Source: Daphnia carinata
Lineage: Eukaryota > Arthropoda > Branchiopoda > Diplostraca > Daphniidae
Direction of reading: 5' to 3'
Assembly (NCBI RefSeq): GCF_022539665.2
Contig: NC_081338.1
Coordinates: forward strand, 6,560,446-6,624,445
DNA: 64,000 nt
The notes under the pieces are model-generated. The model made no database searches, had not been told where the DNA came from, and saw only the letters and a program-made list of their open reading frames with translations. Below are positions 34,531 to 47,873 of this stretch, in pieces (positions within the stretch are counted from its first letter, which is position 1; every line of letters begins with the position of its first letter). The position numbers were made by a program, and so were the translations under genes.

Positions 34531-35355
34531 TCAATCAATGTATTGAGCTAACCAGCGGAAACCTTCGCCATAGCCTTGACGTTTGAGGACTGAGCACATA
34601 AACAATTCCAAGGGCCGAGAGGATAGGTCAGATCGTGGGATTTTGCCCTGTAAACGCAAATTAAAATTTATAGTAAGAGTAATTAAATAAGTTAAGGTGA
34701 AAGAGAAATTCTACTTTTCCGGTAGTGTTGTGCAGCTCAAAATATGAACGCAATTGATCTTCAGAAGCTGCTCCAGACCTATCGATCTTGTTGCCGAGTA
34801 TAAGAATGGGACAATGTCCCAATTGTTCATCGGCTAAGAGCGAGCATAACTCGTTTTTACTTTCTGGAAAGCGTTGAGTGTCAAAGGCATCGACGAGAAA
34901 TACAATTGCATCCACAGCTGGGAAATAATCTTTCCAAACCCGCCGAGCTATTTGAAAGATCGTTAATATTAAGACATTCAAAAGAATAACGTAAATTTTG
35001 CTACTCACCTTGAGTGTGGCCACCCAAATCGAATGTGGTGAACCTCATGTTGCCAATCGATAATTCCTCTGACGCTGTTTTGCAAACAAAAACTTTATAG
35101 CTACAGAAACAACAAACGGAAGCAATAAAACTCACTGGGGTGAAGAGTCGGTACATGTTGAGCCATCCTGTCATCCTTCAGCATGTGCAAAAGTGTTGTT
35201 TTTCCTGCGTTATCAAGTCCAAGGAAGAGAAGCTTTCCAGACTTTTTCCACAGGCCTAAAGAATAAGATGATAGTTAAATAAAAAATATATACAGTTTAT
35301 AATAGTTTTTACCAAGCATGCCAAGGACTCCTGTAAACCAATCCCACACAAACAT
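34531..35355 (-). CDS. Sar1: SAR1 small GTPase (COPII coat assembly)
   Basis: Five exons (35313-35355, 35136-35255, 35009-35074, 34715-34947, 34531-34647) give 192 residues, the normal SAR1 length. The N-terminal amphipathic helix [15 protein letters not shown] inserts into the endoplasmic-reticulum membrane when GTP is bound. GTP-binding motifs are all intact: GLDNAGKT at residues 27-34, DLGGH at 70-74, NKID at 129-132. The C-terminus [20 protein letters not shown] is the classical SAR1 ending. SAR1 recruits Sec23/24 to start COPII vesicle budding from the ER. In place of the usual glutamine, the DLGGH motif carries the SAR1-specific histidine. Divergently arranged with the NUDT13-like gene; the 0.7 kb between them probably holds both promoters. 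Confidence 0.97.
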
Positions 35356-36083
35356 TTTGATTCTGGAAATAAATTGACAGAACAGGAGTGTTAAATCACT
35401 GACGAATGCTAACTTTGACTTGACCTAGTGCTATGCAAGAGGGAAAAGCTGAAACAGCTGAAGAAACCAGCCTGGTATTTACGTCATACGCAAGCAAACG
35501 TGAAAGGCAAACGATTGAGAAGCCAGTAAAAGTGGTAGGACTAAAAAGGGTTGGCGTTCATCAGCTGTCCTCGATTCGACAGTTGCTGTACAAACAGAAC
35601 TTCCGACGATCAAAATGGAGCACTTCACACTCACCTCTGTATTCGAATAAATTAGGGGTCACAGGATTGACTATGAGTATCAATCGCAATCCAGTCTGAA
35701 TTAAGCTCGGTGGTACTCCCCCAACGAATCTCAAGACCTGTATGTGAACGTATGCCTTAAAGCTGACGTCAGCATCAAGACAGAGCCGTTAACTAAGTAT
35801 GCGTTGTTGAGACATCAAATACATTCCATTGGCTGTTTGTACTTCCTTTTTAAAAGAAAATGTGAGAATTTAAAAATGTTTCAATGGTTTGCTAAAGTCT
35901 ACTTTACATTTTGGGGCATTAAGCCACAATAATTAATAATTCTGATTATATTTTATTGAAATTACTTTTTCGATTTGGCACACATGTGTTGACGTATCTA
36001 AGTTTGTATGATAAAGGATTTCTAATATCGTCTGCTTGCGTCGGCCTTGACCAAATTCCGATGTGTTTTTCTAATTAAAAACA
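35356..36083. promoter_or_regulatory. Shared divergent intergenic region of SAR1 and NUDT13-like gene
   Basis: 728 bases separate the two start codons, which point away from each other. No TATA at a standard distance from either gene; typical of housekeeping promoters. No other gene seen. Confidence 0.45.
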
Positions 36084-37386
36084 GTGATCGTTGATATCAT
36101 GAATTCAAGAAATGTGTGTCATTCGTTGGCTATAGCTTTGCGTTTCAGTACCACCAAATTAAATAGGTCAGGATGGAATCCAAGCCGAAAATGTCATTCG
36201 ATCAGCAATATATCTGGCCAGTTGGGTGGACAGCTTTCCTATGTCCAGCGAATGAAAATGTTGCAAAATCTGCGGGAGAAAACGGGGATAACAGAAGAAG
36301 TCGTAAGAAAAGGCAAATGCTTGGTATACTACAAAGGAGACCCATTGCTAACAGATAATTTTAGCATCGCTTGGATGGATTTCGATGATTTGCAAGTAGA
36401 GCCAAAGCTGTTCTTAGAAAATGCAATGCTACTGGGAATGGCAGAGAATGGACAGTTCCAGTTTGCTGCCCAAATTGTTGGATTTGGTAAAGAATCTAAA
36501 CAGGCTGTCTTAAGCAAATCCCAAGGATCTTTCACAGATTTCCGCCTGAGCCTGATGGTAGTGTAACATAACAAAGAGCTCATTTACTTCTATTCCTAAT
36601 CATAGAATCTTTCTATTGCTGCAGATGATGCCTACATATGAAGCCTCTCTTGCTTCTAAAGCAAAAGCTATTTTCAATTGGCATAGAAGAAACACTCATT
36701 GTGCTAAATGTGGTAGTCCATCAGTAAGGAATTCAACCGCTTCGTGTAGGACCTGCCACAAATGTGAGGAAGTTTGGTATCCTACTTTATCTCCTGTTGG
36801 TATCGTGTTGGTAGCGGACAACACGAAGAGTAATCTTCTTCTCGTCAGACAGGGACGCCATCCTAAAGGGATGTATTCGTGTATCGCCGGATATGTTGAC
36901 TCTGGTAATAACCTTAGCGTAATGTATAACAATTCAGTTGTGGCGCTTAATAGAATTAATTTTTATGCAGGAGAGACATTAGAGGAAGGTATACGTAGAG
37001 AAGTAGCCGAAGAAGTCGGCCTCACCGTGCTGAGCGTAGATTATAAAGCGTCTCAGCATTGGTCGTTCCCAACGAGCAATCTAATGATTGGATGCCATGC
37101 AATAGTCGACGGTAGACGTTGTATTTTAAAGATTGAAAAACATTTTTTTTTATTAACCAAATAAATTTGCATTTGGAAACTAGGAAACGAAACCCTAGAT
37201 GTTGACACGTCGGAACTGGAGGATGCGCGTTGGTTTTCGGTCGAAGAAGTCAGACATTCTTTGGACTCTATCAAAACCAATCCGCTGGAAACCATGACCG
37301 CCATCAAAGAGGGAACAAACCAATTTTTTGTTCCACCTCGTGGAACTTTAGCCCATTCCTTGATCGATGCGTGGTTAAGCGGCTGA
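36084..37386 (+). CDS. NUDT13-like NAD(P)H pyrophosphatase, probably mitochondrial
   Basis: Four exons (36084-36557, 36625-36904, 36971-37111, 37184-37386) give 365 residues, or 360 if the methionine at 36099 is used. The N-terminus MNSRNVCHSLAIALRFSTTK is basic and Ser/Thr-rich, as in mitochondrial presequences. A zinc-ribbon-like segment (CAKCG ... CRTCHKC) precedes the Nudix domain. The Nudix box is complete: GETLEEGIRREVAEEVGL, with the REVAEEVG metal-binding core. Twelve residues later SQHWSFPTSNLM corresponds to the NADH-pyrophosphatase signature (SQPWPFPxS). Such enzymes split NADH/NADPH into NMNH and AMP, preventing misuse of reduced dinucleotides. NUDT13 is favoured over peroxisomal NUDT12 because there are no ankyrin repeats and no peroxisomal C-terminal tripeptide. 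The stop lies 29 bases from that of the convergent channel gene. Confidence 0.9.
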
Positions 37387-37415
37387 AAAACTAACGTCAT
37401 GTTTCGGTATAGAAT

Positions 37416-40400
37416 TCATGTGTGGAGCCGTAGATGGCATTTCTTAACATCAAATTTAACTGTATTCAAAGGGTGAACAGGTGCCGGAGCTAGAAAAGCG
37501 CGCTTACGTCGTAGACAGGACCGCAAACCACAAAAATAGAGGATCTCCATTAAGCTCAAGAGGCTGAAACCCACTCCAAGGCCCAGTAAACCTCCAACAG
37601 CGGCTAAAAAAAATCAATTTTAGCACAATTATATCACGAGATACGTTAATATAACGCTGGTTACGTTTGTAAATAAAAGAAATTTTCAGTTTAGGAAATC
37701 GAAGGTTAATCTTACAGACGAAATCTTGCCATTCGTAACGAACGTCCCTCCGATACTGGATGCCGCTACGATCGCGAAAGAAGACGTGCACAAGAGCCAC
37801 GTTGTTTCTGAAACGATCAAAAATATGATTCCCATTGAAACAATCATTCAAAATTAATTTTTAAAAAGGCATTTCAAACTCAACTGTAAATAAGATCCGT
37901 TTGAGATGATGTTCGGATTAATGTCACGAGCCATTCGGGACGACACGAAATCGCCATTAGGAAATTGACCGCGTGAAATGTCTGCAGAGTAAGACGTTGT
38001 GTTGCAATTCACCGGGCAGTGGACATCCTTCTTATAGAAATCATCTACCGTAAATCGTATAAGAACTAGTTCACGTCTTTAACTCGCTCTATTTAAAAGT
38101 TCCCTCCTTACGGAAAGCTGATTGAACGCATGGTTTCTTTTTGTAACGGCAGGTGGGAGTAGCTTCGTCACCGACTTGAATAAAAAAAAATTAATAATTA
38201 TCTCTAATAGAAGAACAAAAAAAAAAAATAGAATAACCTAGAAAATAGAAGGGAAGGCAACCGCATTGCCGGACGATGGTTTTCGCCATACGTTCCATTA
38301 AGCAATTCGATTGGCTGTAGCGGGAAAAATAGTTTAAAGTGTTCTCGTTGTTGTAGCGGCAATTGCGTGCAGTCGGAGCCAATAGCCGAACGTCTTCCGT
38401 GCTGAAAATGGACGAGGCAGTAACACCAACGTACACCTCATTACCCGGCGATACTGTAAAAAAAGCCCAAATTAACATATTAATCATTACAAAAAATTAT
38501 TTTCACATAAAAAAATTTGCTTGATATTAAAGGAGGGGGGGGGGGGAATGAAAACGTTACGTTTCAAATCCTATTTGACACCGTATGGTGTTTTTTAATC
38601 CGTAGAGGGGCGCATTATAAGGATATGGCATTAGCTCTGAAACAATAATAAACTTAAAAGGAGAAAGCTACCCTTTACAATTTTTATTTGTTTCTATTTA
38701 AAAAATGTCAATTGAAAGGGCTTCGTTTCGTGCTTCGGCGGGGGTTTAAAATCCACTTGAAACGGGACACTTTTTTAATCGTGCATTACCCGCGAAACCC
38801 TTTGTCGACGGATCAGGTTGGTCTTCCGGATGATGGATTAGCACCTATCCCTCATTGTAAAGATTAACGCATTTAAAAAAAAATTCAATTCTCCACAATC
38901 GATGAGTGTAAGGCATTTCACACACTTTGAATCCGTGGAAAAAGGATGAAGTAAGTGCGTAGTCATCGATTTGGGCATCCAACAGGACCGTCAGTCCCAT
39001 TTGGACGCCCTCACCGTAGGCCTTGACGGGTTGCTGGCCGACCGGAACGGCCCTGTTCCTGTTTCACATCAAAAAGTAAGTGACAATTGTTGATTGCGGT
39101 TTCCGCCACGGTCGGACCTGAACGAATACAAAAATTTTTACCTTTTCCTATTAAGATGAACCGTTTGTAGATTGTACACACAACAGAAGCCTTGATTGGA
39201 CGGCACGAGCTGGAATATTTCGGAACAGTTGACCGACTTACTCTGCCACTCGCAATAGAGCAACATCTGCGAGCACGGCTGTGCCACCTGCACTAACACG
39301 TAGTATAAATCACGTTTAAAAATTTTTTAAAAATAACTCCAAAGTGTCACATAAATTTGGAATGGAGCGGCCAAAAAGGGAGGGATATATTGGTTCGGGA
39401 ATGGTAATGATTAGAATTACGTTCCGCATGAAGAAAGTCAAGTTGGCCGACGTTAGATTGCCGATGTGAATGCTATCCTCGAGTTGCGTTAGATAATCTT
39501 CACCGCTATCGGGAACGCCTCCTCTCATCAGACCACCCAGCAGGTCGAGCACGTTGGCCCGACTCATATTGGCATCACGATAGAACCTGCTTTTATTGAC
39601 GTGTCATTTTTTCTTTTTAGGGTAGAAATTTTCGGGAAAAAGAATTAATAAAGACACCTTACTTGGAGCTGATTAAACTTAAAACAATTGCGTTAGACAC
39701 TTGATTGACGTTGCAAATGGAAACGGTCGGGAAATTGATTTGCGAGTTCGGGAAATCGGTCGATTCCACCTGAAATTATTACGAACTCATAAATTTTTAC
39801 GAGTTTTTTCTTTTTCAAGAAATAGTTTGAATAACTTACCGAAATAATAACAGGCGATGAAACCCATTTGGACCACATGCGCATGATGAAGAAAACAGCT
39901 GTGCAGAAACAGGCCAGGAAAAGGGCAATCCATAGAAACCTCAAAAAAGAAGGGGAAAGAAAAAAACATATTGATCAATCAATCAATTATCAAAAAGGCG
40001 TCTGTTACACTCGCGTCTACATATGAGTCATGTGGGTGTAAGGAAAAAAAAAAAAGAGGAATTTCAACAGCAGGTGTGGCATCACGCTCTGCCGGCCGTA
40101 ACGTTTCGCCGTTCATTTTTGTTACGTTCGGCTCAAACACACAATTTTCTTTGATTATCCCTAGCGCAGGCAGGTGTATGTGATTAAAATAATGACGCCA
40201 TAGAAAACGGACACTTGTTCCCCGACACACACACACACACGTCACCCAGTCGTTCACCCGATTTCTTTAGGTGACCCGCATTTGCTTTGCGATGTTGAGG
40301 CAAAATCACGATCGCGAAACGCAACGTCCCTTTTTGTTTGTACAAATCTCTCTAATTCCCATATGATTTTTGTGTGTTATCTTCCTTACCTTTCTATCCA

Positions 40401-40751
40401 GGAGGCCTCCTTTTCGGCCGCGTACTTCAAGCCGTGCATGGACGTGGCGTGCATAAAATCGCGCAGGTGGGCGCCGAAAGTCGGCGGGATATTGGTCGCA
40501 TTAATGCACCGTCCAAACCTGACGGCCATCTTCTTCTTCTTCTTATTCTCGTTGCGTTCCTTTTTCATGCGCTTGGCCACGCCGGCCGCTTGGCGTTTCT
40601 CCACACCGCCTAAGATTATCATCGGTTGGATGCGATTGCGGATCATTCCGGGCATGCCGGCTGTCGTCCACGGCTCATCATCACCGTCTCCATGGCTGCT
40701 GCGATGGATTGAGAACGGATTGATTCGATGGCCCACCGCTGCTTCCGTCAT
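37416..40751 (-). CDS. DEG/ENaC sodium channel subunit (pickpocket-like)
   Basis: Exons read with matching phases: 40390-40751, 39840-39939, 39663-39769, 39421-39586, 39142-39287, 38926-39058, then 38238-38453, 38112-38174, 37885-38044, 37716-37807, 37416-37603; about 600 residues. Cytosolic N-terminus with the gating motif TSMHGLKY, first span FLWIALFLACFCTAVFFIM, FPTVSICN after it, extracellular Cys-rich stretches (CSQMLLYCEW, GFCCVYNL). Then YSQSNCLMERMAKTIVRQCG with CLPF, and HCPVNCNTTSY. The second span carries the selectivity region (GGLLGLGVGFSLLSLMEILYF). Trimeric, amiloride-sensitive-type cation channel at the plasma membrane. One gap: between 38926 and 38453 the phases do not meet. 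An exon-like piece at 38561-38634 (LMPYPYNAPLYGLKNTIR) fits the family but leaves a phase mismatch. This may be a missing exon, an indel or my misplaced splice site. The start methionine is tentative. Confidence 0.9.
38535..38546. repeat. G-run (12 G) inside an ENaC intron
   Basis: Twelve consecutive G beside the exon-like piece whose phase does not fit. A plausible place for polymorphism or base-count error, though it lies in the intron and cannot by itself shift the frame. Confidence 0.85.
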
Positions 40752-41900
40752 CCTTCACTGTCTCTTCCCTATTGCGCAACACACACACACACACACACAC
40801 ACATACACACCCGAAAAATCCGCACCGGAATGGCGGCCAACCTGAAATTGGAAAGGCCTTTTGTTGTGTGTTGAGATATACAAGGTTCACAAAGAGGCAT
40901 TTGCGCATATGCAAAAAAAAAAACTGCCGTGTTAGTTATCGTCTAATTAATGCGCAAACGAAGGCAATTACGAATGTGCGGGCAAGGCACGCGGACTTTG
41001 ATGACCTGTTACATATTTTTGGTAGCTAATGGTGCACGTTCTTTTTTTTTTATAGCACATTTCAGAGTTAAGGAGCTTCTGCTTATTATGTGCATCATTA
41101 ATATGTATATACGTGCAGTTTGGCAAAGTGGAGAGGGAGAGAGAGAGAGAGAGAGAGGGTGTGGGTGTGTCTCTTTTTTTTTCCGCAGCGGTAATTAAAT
41201 ATTTGGCAGGAAGAAACGTGCAACAAAAGAAATGGGCGTTGGACCTGACGCCTTTTCGGTTTGGAAAAATAAAAATAAAAAAATTCTTTCATGTTCAAGG
41301 GACAAAAGAGTCGTAGGCCTCTTGAAAACAAGGAGGAAATCCTATACACCTGCACCGCCTTCGCTGGTTCGCTTCAAAAAATGTATAATTTCAGGGTGGT
41401 CAGTCAGGGAAAAACATTTCCTGCTGCCCCACAAGTCAACAATAGTCACAGGGCGTGTGTGTGTGTGTGTGTGTTTGTGTACACATTGTGAATTTTTTTC
41501 AAGAGTCGAACAAAATCGACCGCTGTTTTATTGAATCCTTTTTTTTTTTTTTTTTGAAAGACCTCGCCCATTTTATTTTATATAAACGGAATGTTTAGAG
41601 ATTTAAATGTAACCATTTGAACTTTGGAGGACGACCTTTTTTTTTTTTAAATGGAGACTGCTGTTTAAACGAGGCACGACATTTATGAAAACGAGCGCAT
41701 TGAATAAAAAACAAAATAACGACCTCCTTAATTCCCCCCCCCTCTTCATTTTACTCTATTAAAAAGGTGAGGGAGGTCGTAATATGATTTTACAAGAGAG
41801 AGGAACGCCTCGGTTAATAAGATAGGTGTCGTGCGGTTGCGGTTTGCGGTGCAACATGGAAATTCTTTTTCTTTTAAATAAAAACAAAATGAAATTCTTA
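40752..41900. other. Upstream region of the ENaC gene, start of homopolymer-rich DNA
   Basis: Holds a CA run (40779-40810), a GA run (41131-41158), a GT run (41454-41480) and several T-runs. No exon recognised. The change to homopolymer-rich sequence begins here. Confidence 0.5.
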
Positions 41901-41925
41901 AAAAAAAAAAAAAAAAAAAAAAAAA
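41900..41925 (+). repeat. A-run of 26
   Basis: Uninterrupted A-run, one of the longest in the window. No reading frame or retroelement upstream to make it a retrotransposition tail. Confidence 0.9.
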
Positions 41926-44900
41926 TCTAAACGAGAAAAAACATTATCAGGCAGTGAAATCAGAAGGAGAAATTAGCTGTGACCAAGTAATCAGCAGATG
42001 CTAGCGGGAGTTCCGATTGTGTCCGTTCAGACAAGAAAAATTATTGATACACACACACATTTGTTTTTTTCTTGAACATTTTCTTCTCGACACGTAAAGG
42101 TCACACACGAGACTGCTGTTATCTGGATATCGGTTTTCAAGGAGGGGGTTAGGAAAAAAGAAAATCATCATATTTCATAATGATATGCTCGTGCCACACA
42201 ACTGAAATCCGTCTCACGTCGAGTTTCAACGTCACGGTTTCTCTAGGGTGTGTATATATATTTATAGAACTAAAAACAAAAAAAAAAAAAAAAAGGGATC
42301 CTCTTCTGCAATATTTTCAAAGCCTTCCATAAATAAAAATATGCATAGATCCTAAAAGAAAAGAACACGGCATGAAGTCCAGCAGGCCCCCATGACGCGT
42401 TTATATAACACACAAAAAACCAAAAAGAAAAAAAAAATCGAACGGATTGGATGACGATCGGAGAAAATGTTGAAGCATCCCGAAACTGCTGTTGCACAGT
42501 TAATTTACAACTTTTAAAAGAGAAACATTTCCACCCCGCAGCGGGCAAGAAAGAACAGAAGGGGGTTGAAAAAAAAGGTTGTGGATGCCGAATGAAAGAT
42601 AAAAAGAATATATATATTCTTCCTATCTTTTCTTTGAAAAGTAGTAGTAGACCATCATGTTAGCAGCAGCCCGGCTGTAAATCGCCCAGTCGTTAAACAA
42701 AAAAGAAAAAAGGGACCCCAAGAAAAAAAAAAAAAATGCATCGCGACCCGCTGTGTTTCTTTTTTTTTTTTTTTTCCATCAGTAGGAACATGTTCACAAG
42801 GGGTTGTTGTTTTCTCCGTATATAGACAAAGTGTAGGGGCTAGTCGCCTGTAATGTTTTTTGAATAATAAAGTATATAATAGCTTTGCAGCGTCTCTTCA
42901 GCTTCCAACAATTTTCAATTCTTCTATAACACACGAAGGCCTTGCAGCTCTTTGTCTATATAAGGAATACGCACGTACGTTTTCGTTATACGAGAAAATC
43001 CTAATAATGAAACAAACAAACGTGTGACATCGTTAAAACACATTCTCTTTTTTTGGAACGGCCAATGATGAAGAAAGCGAAACAAACGCTCATCTGTGTG
43101 GCACATTAGAAACAGATTTTTTTTCAAACTGAAAAAAAAATTGTCTTGATCATCTACGTAAGAAAAAAAAAGGTGTTTTCACTCTATTACACAATTGCAG
43201 GTTATGCATAGCAGGTGCGAAAGGCCAATGTCTTCTATTTTTAAAATGGGGGATCCGTAATCTTTTCGCTTTTCAACAGGCGGGACGAAGATACGTGGAA
43301 TGATGGAGAAAGAAAAAGGTAGCCCGCCGACTGAGAGGCCTTAGCCCCCGTGCTGGGCCACCGTTCCAGGCAGCCTTCGTTTTTCGTTTGGCTACGTGTA
43401 AAAGGTTTTTCGGACTTAATTAACAGAAAATGCCGGAGATGTTATATAGAAAAGAAAAAAAAAAAAAAAAAACGCGCGCGTATGTGTGTGTACGTATAAA
43501 TCATGATCACCTGTAGGCTATAGATGTTCTTTTAAAATGGAATGTTACCCCCAAAAGTCCGTGATGTTGGAAGACAACGGGGGAGCCTTTGCACCAACGA
43601 AGGAAAATGCGATTCGGCCGTTGTGTTATACAATCAATCTCAATGTGTTGAGGGTCTGTACACATTGCCACGAGCAATTGTGGAACAGACACACGTTCAC
43701 TAAATCAAAAACGCTTGCAAAAAAGAAAACACATGGACGCACTAGAACTCAAGTCGAAAAGAAAACTGAAAATGCCAAGGCCTAAATCACTTTGCCAAAA
43801 AGGGTCTGGGTAAGTTAAATGTTTTCGGGGGTTGCGACCTTGCCAGGTTGAAATCACTTGACAGAAGGCAGAGAGAGGTAAAGTGAAAGGATGTGGATGT
43901 TATGCAACAAAAGGATAAGAAAAATGGCGCATTTTTTTTTTTTTTGTGTAATATTGGGAAATTCAATTTTCTTTTAGGCATAAGTTGATTGAAGTATTGT
44001 TATCCATTTTTGGGCCATCGAAAAAAGAAACGGTTAACTGAATAACAAAAATAGAAGCGCTAAATTCAAACAAACAAAAGACTGTTGACTATGTTGGCCG
44101 ATTGAATCGAAAACATTTGTTCTCTGATGAATTATAAGAAACAAAGAGGGCAAGCAAAAAAAAAAAAACAAGATGCTTTAATTTGAATATATATAGACAG
44201 CCAAGAGCGACGCAGAGTCGAGGGCGGTTCGTTTTCCTTCTCCTGTTTACGCCGTGCAAAAACTCATTTGAATATCGAGTCACGCCATCCACCTGTAAGA
44301 CACGAGCAACACATCCATTGCTCTTCGTGTGTTATACCAAACGCACTGATGAGACTGGACCTCTACATTTATAAAGACGATTGTTTGTTTTCTTTTCAAT
44401 ATATCCATCGCGTGATTGGACCGTTGCGGGCCACACAGTCACGTGACTCGGGCACCTTGTCGGCGGGTTCAGGAGAGACCCCCCTCATTCGGAGAGAGAG
44501 AGATCCCCCCCTCCTCTCGTGATTGTTCATCTGATTTTTGATTTTTCATGATTTTCTATTGATCTGAAATGTGCGTTGCGTTTCGTGTATAAATACCATC
44601 TCCATATTCATGTCGTTATTATTGTGGAAGGGATAGTTTCGTTTTCGTATGAACGCTGGAAGCCAAGTGAATAGCGTACAGCTGTTGCCTCAAAGTCAAT
44701 CTATATAATAATCCGAAGCAATGCATAACGAAAACTAATCGCCTTAAGGTCACTCGTGCAGTATATGGTTAGAATGATCTGATTTTTTTTTTTTTTTTCT
44801 CAACGTGAACAAGCGAAAATTTCAAAAATGTGCTGATTTTATTTGAATAATTTGTTATTTTAATTAGAGAAAAAAAAAGGGGGGCACGTTGAAATAGTCT

Positions 44901-47855
44901 GGGTCATTCTAATGTTTTATTCAATCAATGACGATGTGAAGGAAGACGCGTCATCGTTGCGTCATTTACGTGTAACGTAGAAAACAGCTTTATCACGCCT
45001 TAATTAATTCGATAACGTAATTTTCTTTAGAAATATCGCTACGTAACGTAGCCCAGTCCGCTCTACATCTGTTCTATCTTTTAATATCATTAAAAAAACA
45101 AAAATGAACTGCAAAAGGCTAGCAGGCAAAGTGAAAGGCGACCAACGCCCACCTTTTGTTTTCTCCTTTTTGAAAAGGAGAGGGGTATGGTAAGATTTAT
45201 CTCTAATCTCATCTCAATATCTTTTAATATTCATTTCTATATCTATACGTCGGGGTCGGGTACACACACGTGTACGTATGCAAATAAAAATCTTTTTTTC
45301 TTTTGGTAGCCCAGCCCCCGCAGCCTTGATATCTTTCATGTTCCAGACACGGCCCCCTTGAGGTCAATTTCGTTTTTTTTTTTTTTTTTTTCCTTAAATG
45401 AGAGAACTGCTTTTTTATATTTCGTTATGTGGAGCAAAAATGTTAACACGAATTTGCGAGAAAGTGTAGCGTACTTCCAAAATAAAAAAAATATATGAGG
45501 GTCAACATTTCAGCTCTCACTTTGGCTGACGTGCAACGCCCGTTTGTTCCAGCAGCAGCCGGCCTTAACATATTCAATTGTTCCATCTAGAAGTTGAAGG
45601 AATTTTTCTTTTTTTTAAAAGACGTTTTGACCAGAGGCGATGAGACTCGCCCATTCTTTAAATGGACAACAAAAAAAAAAAAATGTTCCAGTTTCAAGCG
45701 AAATTCAGTTAATTCCATGAATAGCTCCCTCGTTTTTTTTTTAATACGTTACTTTATACGCCCATATACGACAATGTTGACAACAACATATCGAACTGAT
45801 TTTTTCTTTAAAAATCAAGGCGGGAAATTTAAAAAAAAAAAAAAGATTCGAATGAACGTCGCGCCTTGTCCAATTGAGTGAATTAACAGGATGACACGGC
45901 CGTTACGTGCCCATCCAAAGGCTCCACCTTTTCTTGTTCTTTCTTCTAGGTGTGGGAAAGAGCGAACGAGAATTGAATTGGACGAGTGGATGATGGAAAC
46001 AAAAACAGGATGCGCATTCACTGGGAGTTTGCGATACAACAAAACACGGACCACAACGACATAACCGTCAATGATGAAATAGAAAAAAAAAAAAAAAAAA
46101 AAAGGAGGGAACAACCTCATTGAAAAAAAAAGTTTGAAATCCACGGTCGACTTAGTGTACGAGTACCCGGAGCAAGCACAAACAAAACAATAGGAGCAAA
46201 ATAAAAATAGAAAAAGGCCAGACGACATTTTCAGAATGATGTGACGAAGCGTCACAAACTCCAAGGCAAAAATTAAGGATTTATTTATTTTAAAAACATT
46301 TCGAAATGGGAAAAGAAAAAAGGTGTTGATAAGAAGATTAACAAATGCTTCTTCTGACCAGTCATGTGAGGTCACATCTTTTTTTTTTTTTTTTCTTTCT
46401 ATTCTTAGTGGGTTATATGTACTCACGTTTTCAACTGGAAGAAAGTGACGAGTCACGGTCGTAGCAGTTTGGAGCTTATTTCCAGTCGCCAGCGTGACCA
46501 TCTGATTATTATTTAACAACCGACAAACTGAAAGCAGCTCTTTAATTTCATTTTTTTTTTTTTTTTCTTTATATACAAGAAAAAAAAACAGGGAATCTTT
46601 TTGATGGAGGATATTGTAGACAGGTCTGTTGTTCCAGCGCGTAGAGCGCGGAAAGAAAAAGAGAGAGAGAAAAACACTCAAACAGCGATGTCAAATAAAA
46701 AGAATAGAAGAACCTTTTTAAAAAAAAGAAGAAGCAACGTCACGGTCCTTTTTTTTTTTTTTGGAACCTTAAAATGGTTGAACAAAAATAAAACGGGGGT
46801 GATATTGAAAAAAAAAAAAATGGTGACAAAAGAGTTCCACCAACTAATTTGTCAACATTTATTTTTATTTTTTAAAATTCAATTTAAGATTGAGCGTCGG
46901 TTCTCAATGGAACATCGGACGTCATTTGTTTCGTATACGCAAAACAAAATGAAAGTCGGAATGAAATCAAAGTCAAAATGGACCAGATGGCCAACGAGAG
47001 TTTTAATTTAATTAATGATTTAATCTATTTGATGTCGACAAGAAAAGCTTTTTTGCTAATTGACGTGCGTCAACGCGTTGGCCAGGGTCGCACGTGTAAT
47101 CTCAGTCCACCTAAGGGCATGTGCAATATATTTTAGGATTAAACGTATAAGAAGCTTATATACACGCACGTTTATGCGTTTTCCCCTTTTGTACACAACA
47201 CATCACCGATCCAGTTTTAAAAGGAAAGAGAGAGAGAGAGTTTTGGAATTGCTGAAAAAGATGCATCAAAAAAAAAGAATTTCACTCGTGATTTAGTATG
47301 ATCCTTATATTAGATGCAGTTTATATTCACGTTTGGGAATTTATTCTATTTTGATTTATATACGTATGTACACGGAGGTGGACACGTTTCTAATCCACGC
47401 CGACGTGTTTGTTCAGACGGACAAACAAAACGAAGTCTATCCATTTATAGACAGTCGTGTCAACGCGCCTCGGCTGTTGGCCAATGGGAAAATCTAATTA
47501 ACTATAAAGAATGCGCGTCCCGTTTTTTTTTTTTGAAAAACGAACTCGCGACATTCAATTTTCGAAATGAGAATTCAATTTTTCTAAAAGTTGATGGATG
47601 GCATTCAAATGAAATTGAACTAGTGTATAAGCCGCTGCTTCCTCTAGTAGATCTGCGCGGATGTCCTGTTTTGCCTTCTACACAACGGCCATCCGAAATC
47701 CTAAAAAGAATTTTTCTCGAAGAAGTTCACGCATCGCAATGTTGTTCATCGATGCGAAGACAACAACAACACGTGACCGCGTATGTCATCGGAAAGAATT
47801 TCCGTCAGGGAAGGAGACACGGGATTTTCGAACGATATGCGCCCAAGATATATAT
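41926..47855. other. Gene-free homopolymer-rich DNA
   Basis: Unique AT-rich sequence interrupted every few hundred bases by A, T or C runs (for example 43446-43471, 44784-44799, 45370-45390, 46083-46102, 46379-46395). Open frames here are rich in Lys or Phe because they cross A- or T-runs and show no splice logic or family motifs. I see no gene. Confidence 0.5.
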
Positions 47856-47873
47856 CCCCCCCCCCCCCCCCCC
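47856..47873 (+). repeat. C-run of 18
   Basis: Eighteen consecutive C directly after a TATATAT stretch. Unusually long for an AT-rich genome. Confidence 0.9.

Noticed and set aside
41900-41925. A-run taken as tail of a retrogene
   Set aside because: No coding sequence or target-site duplication upstream; similar runs are everywhere in this domain.
45815-46681. Minus-strand open frame of 288 codons in the homopolymer-rich domain
   Set aside because: Its length results from A- and T-runs read as Phe and Lys; no motif, no exon borders, low complexity.
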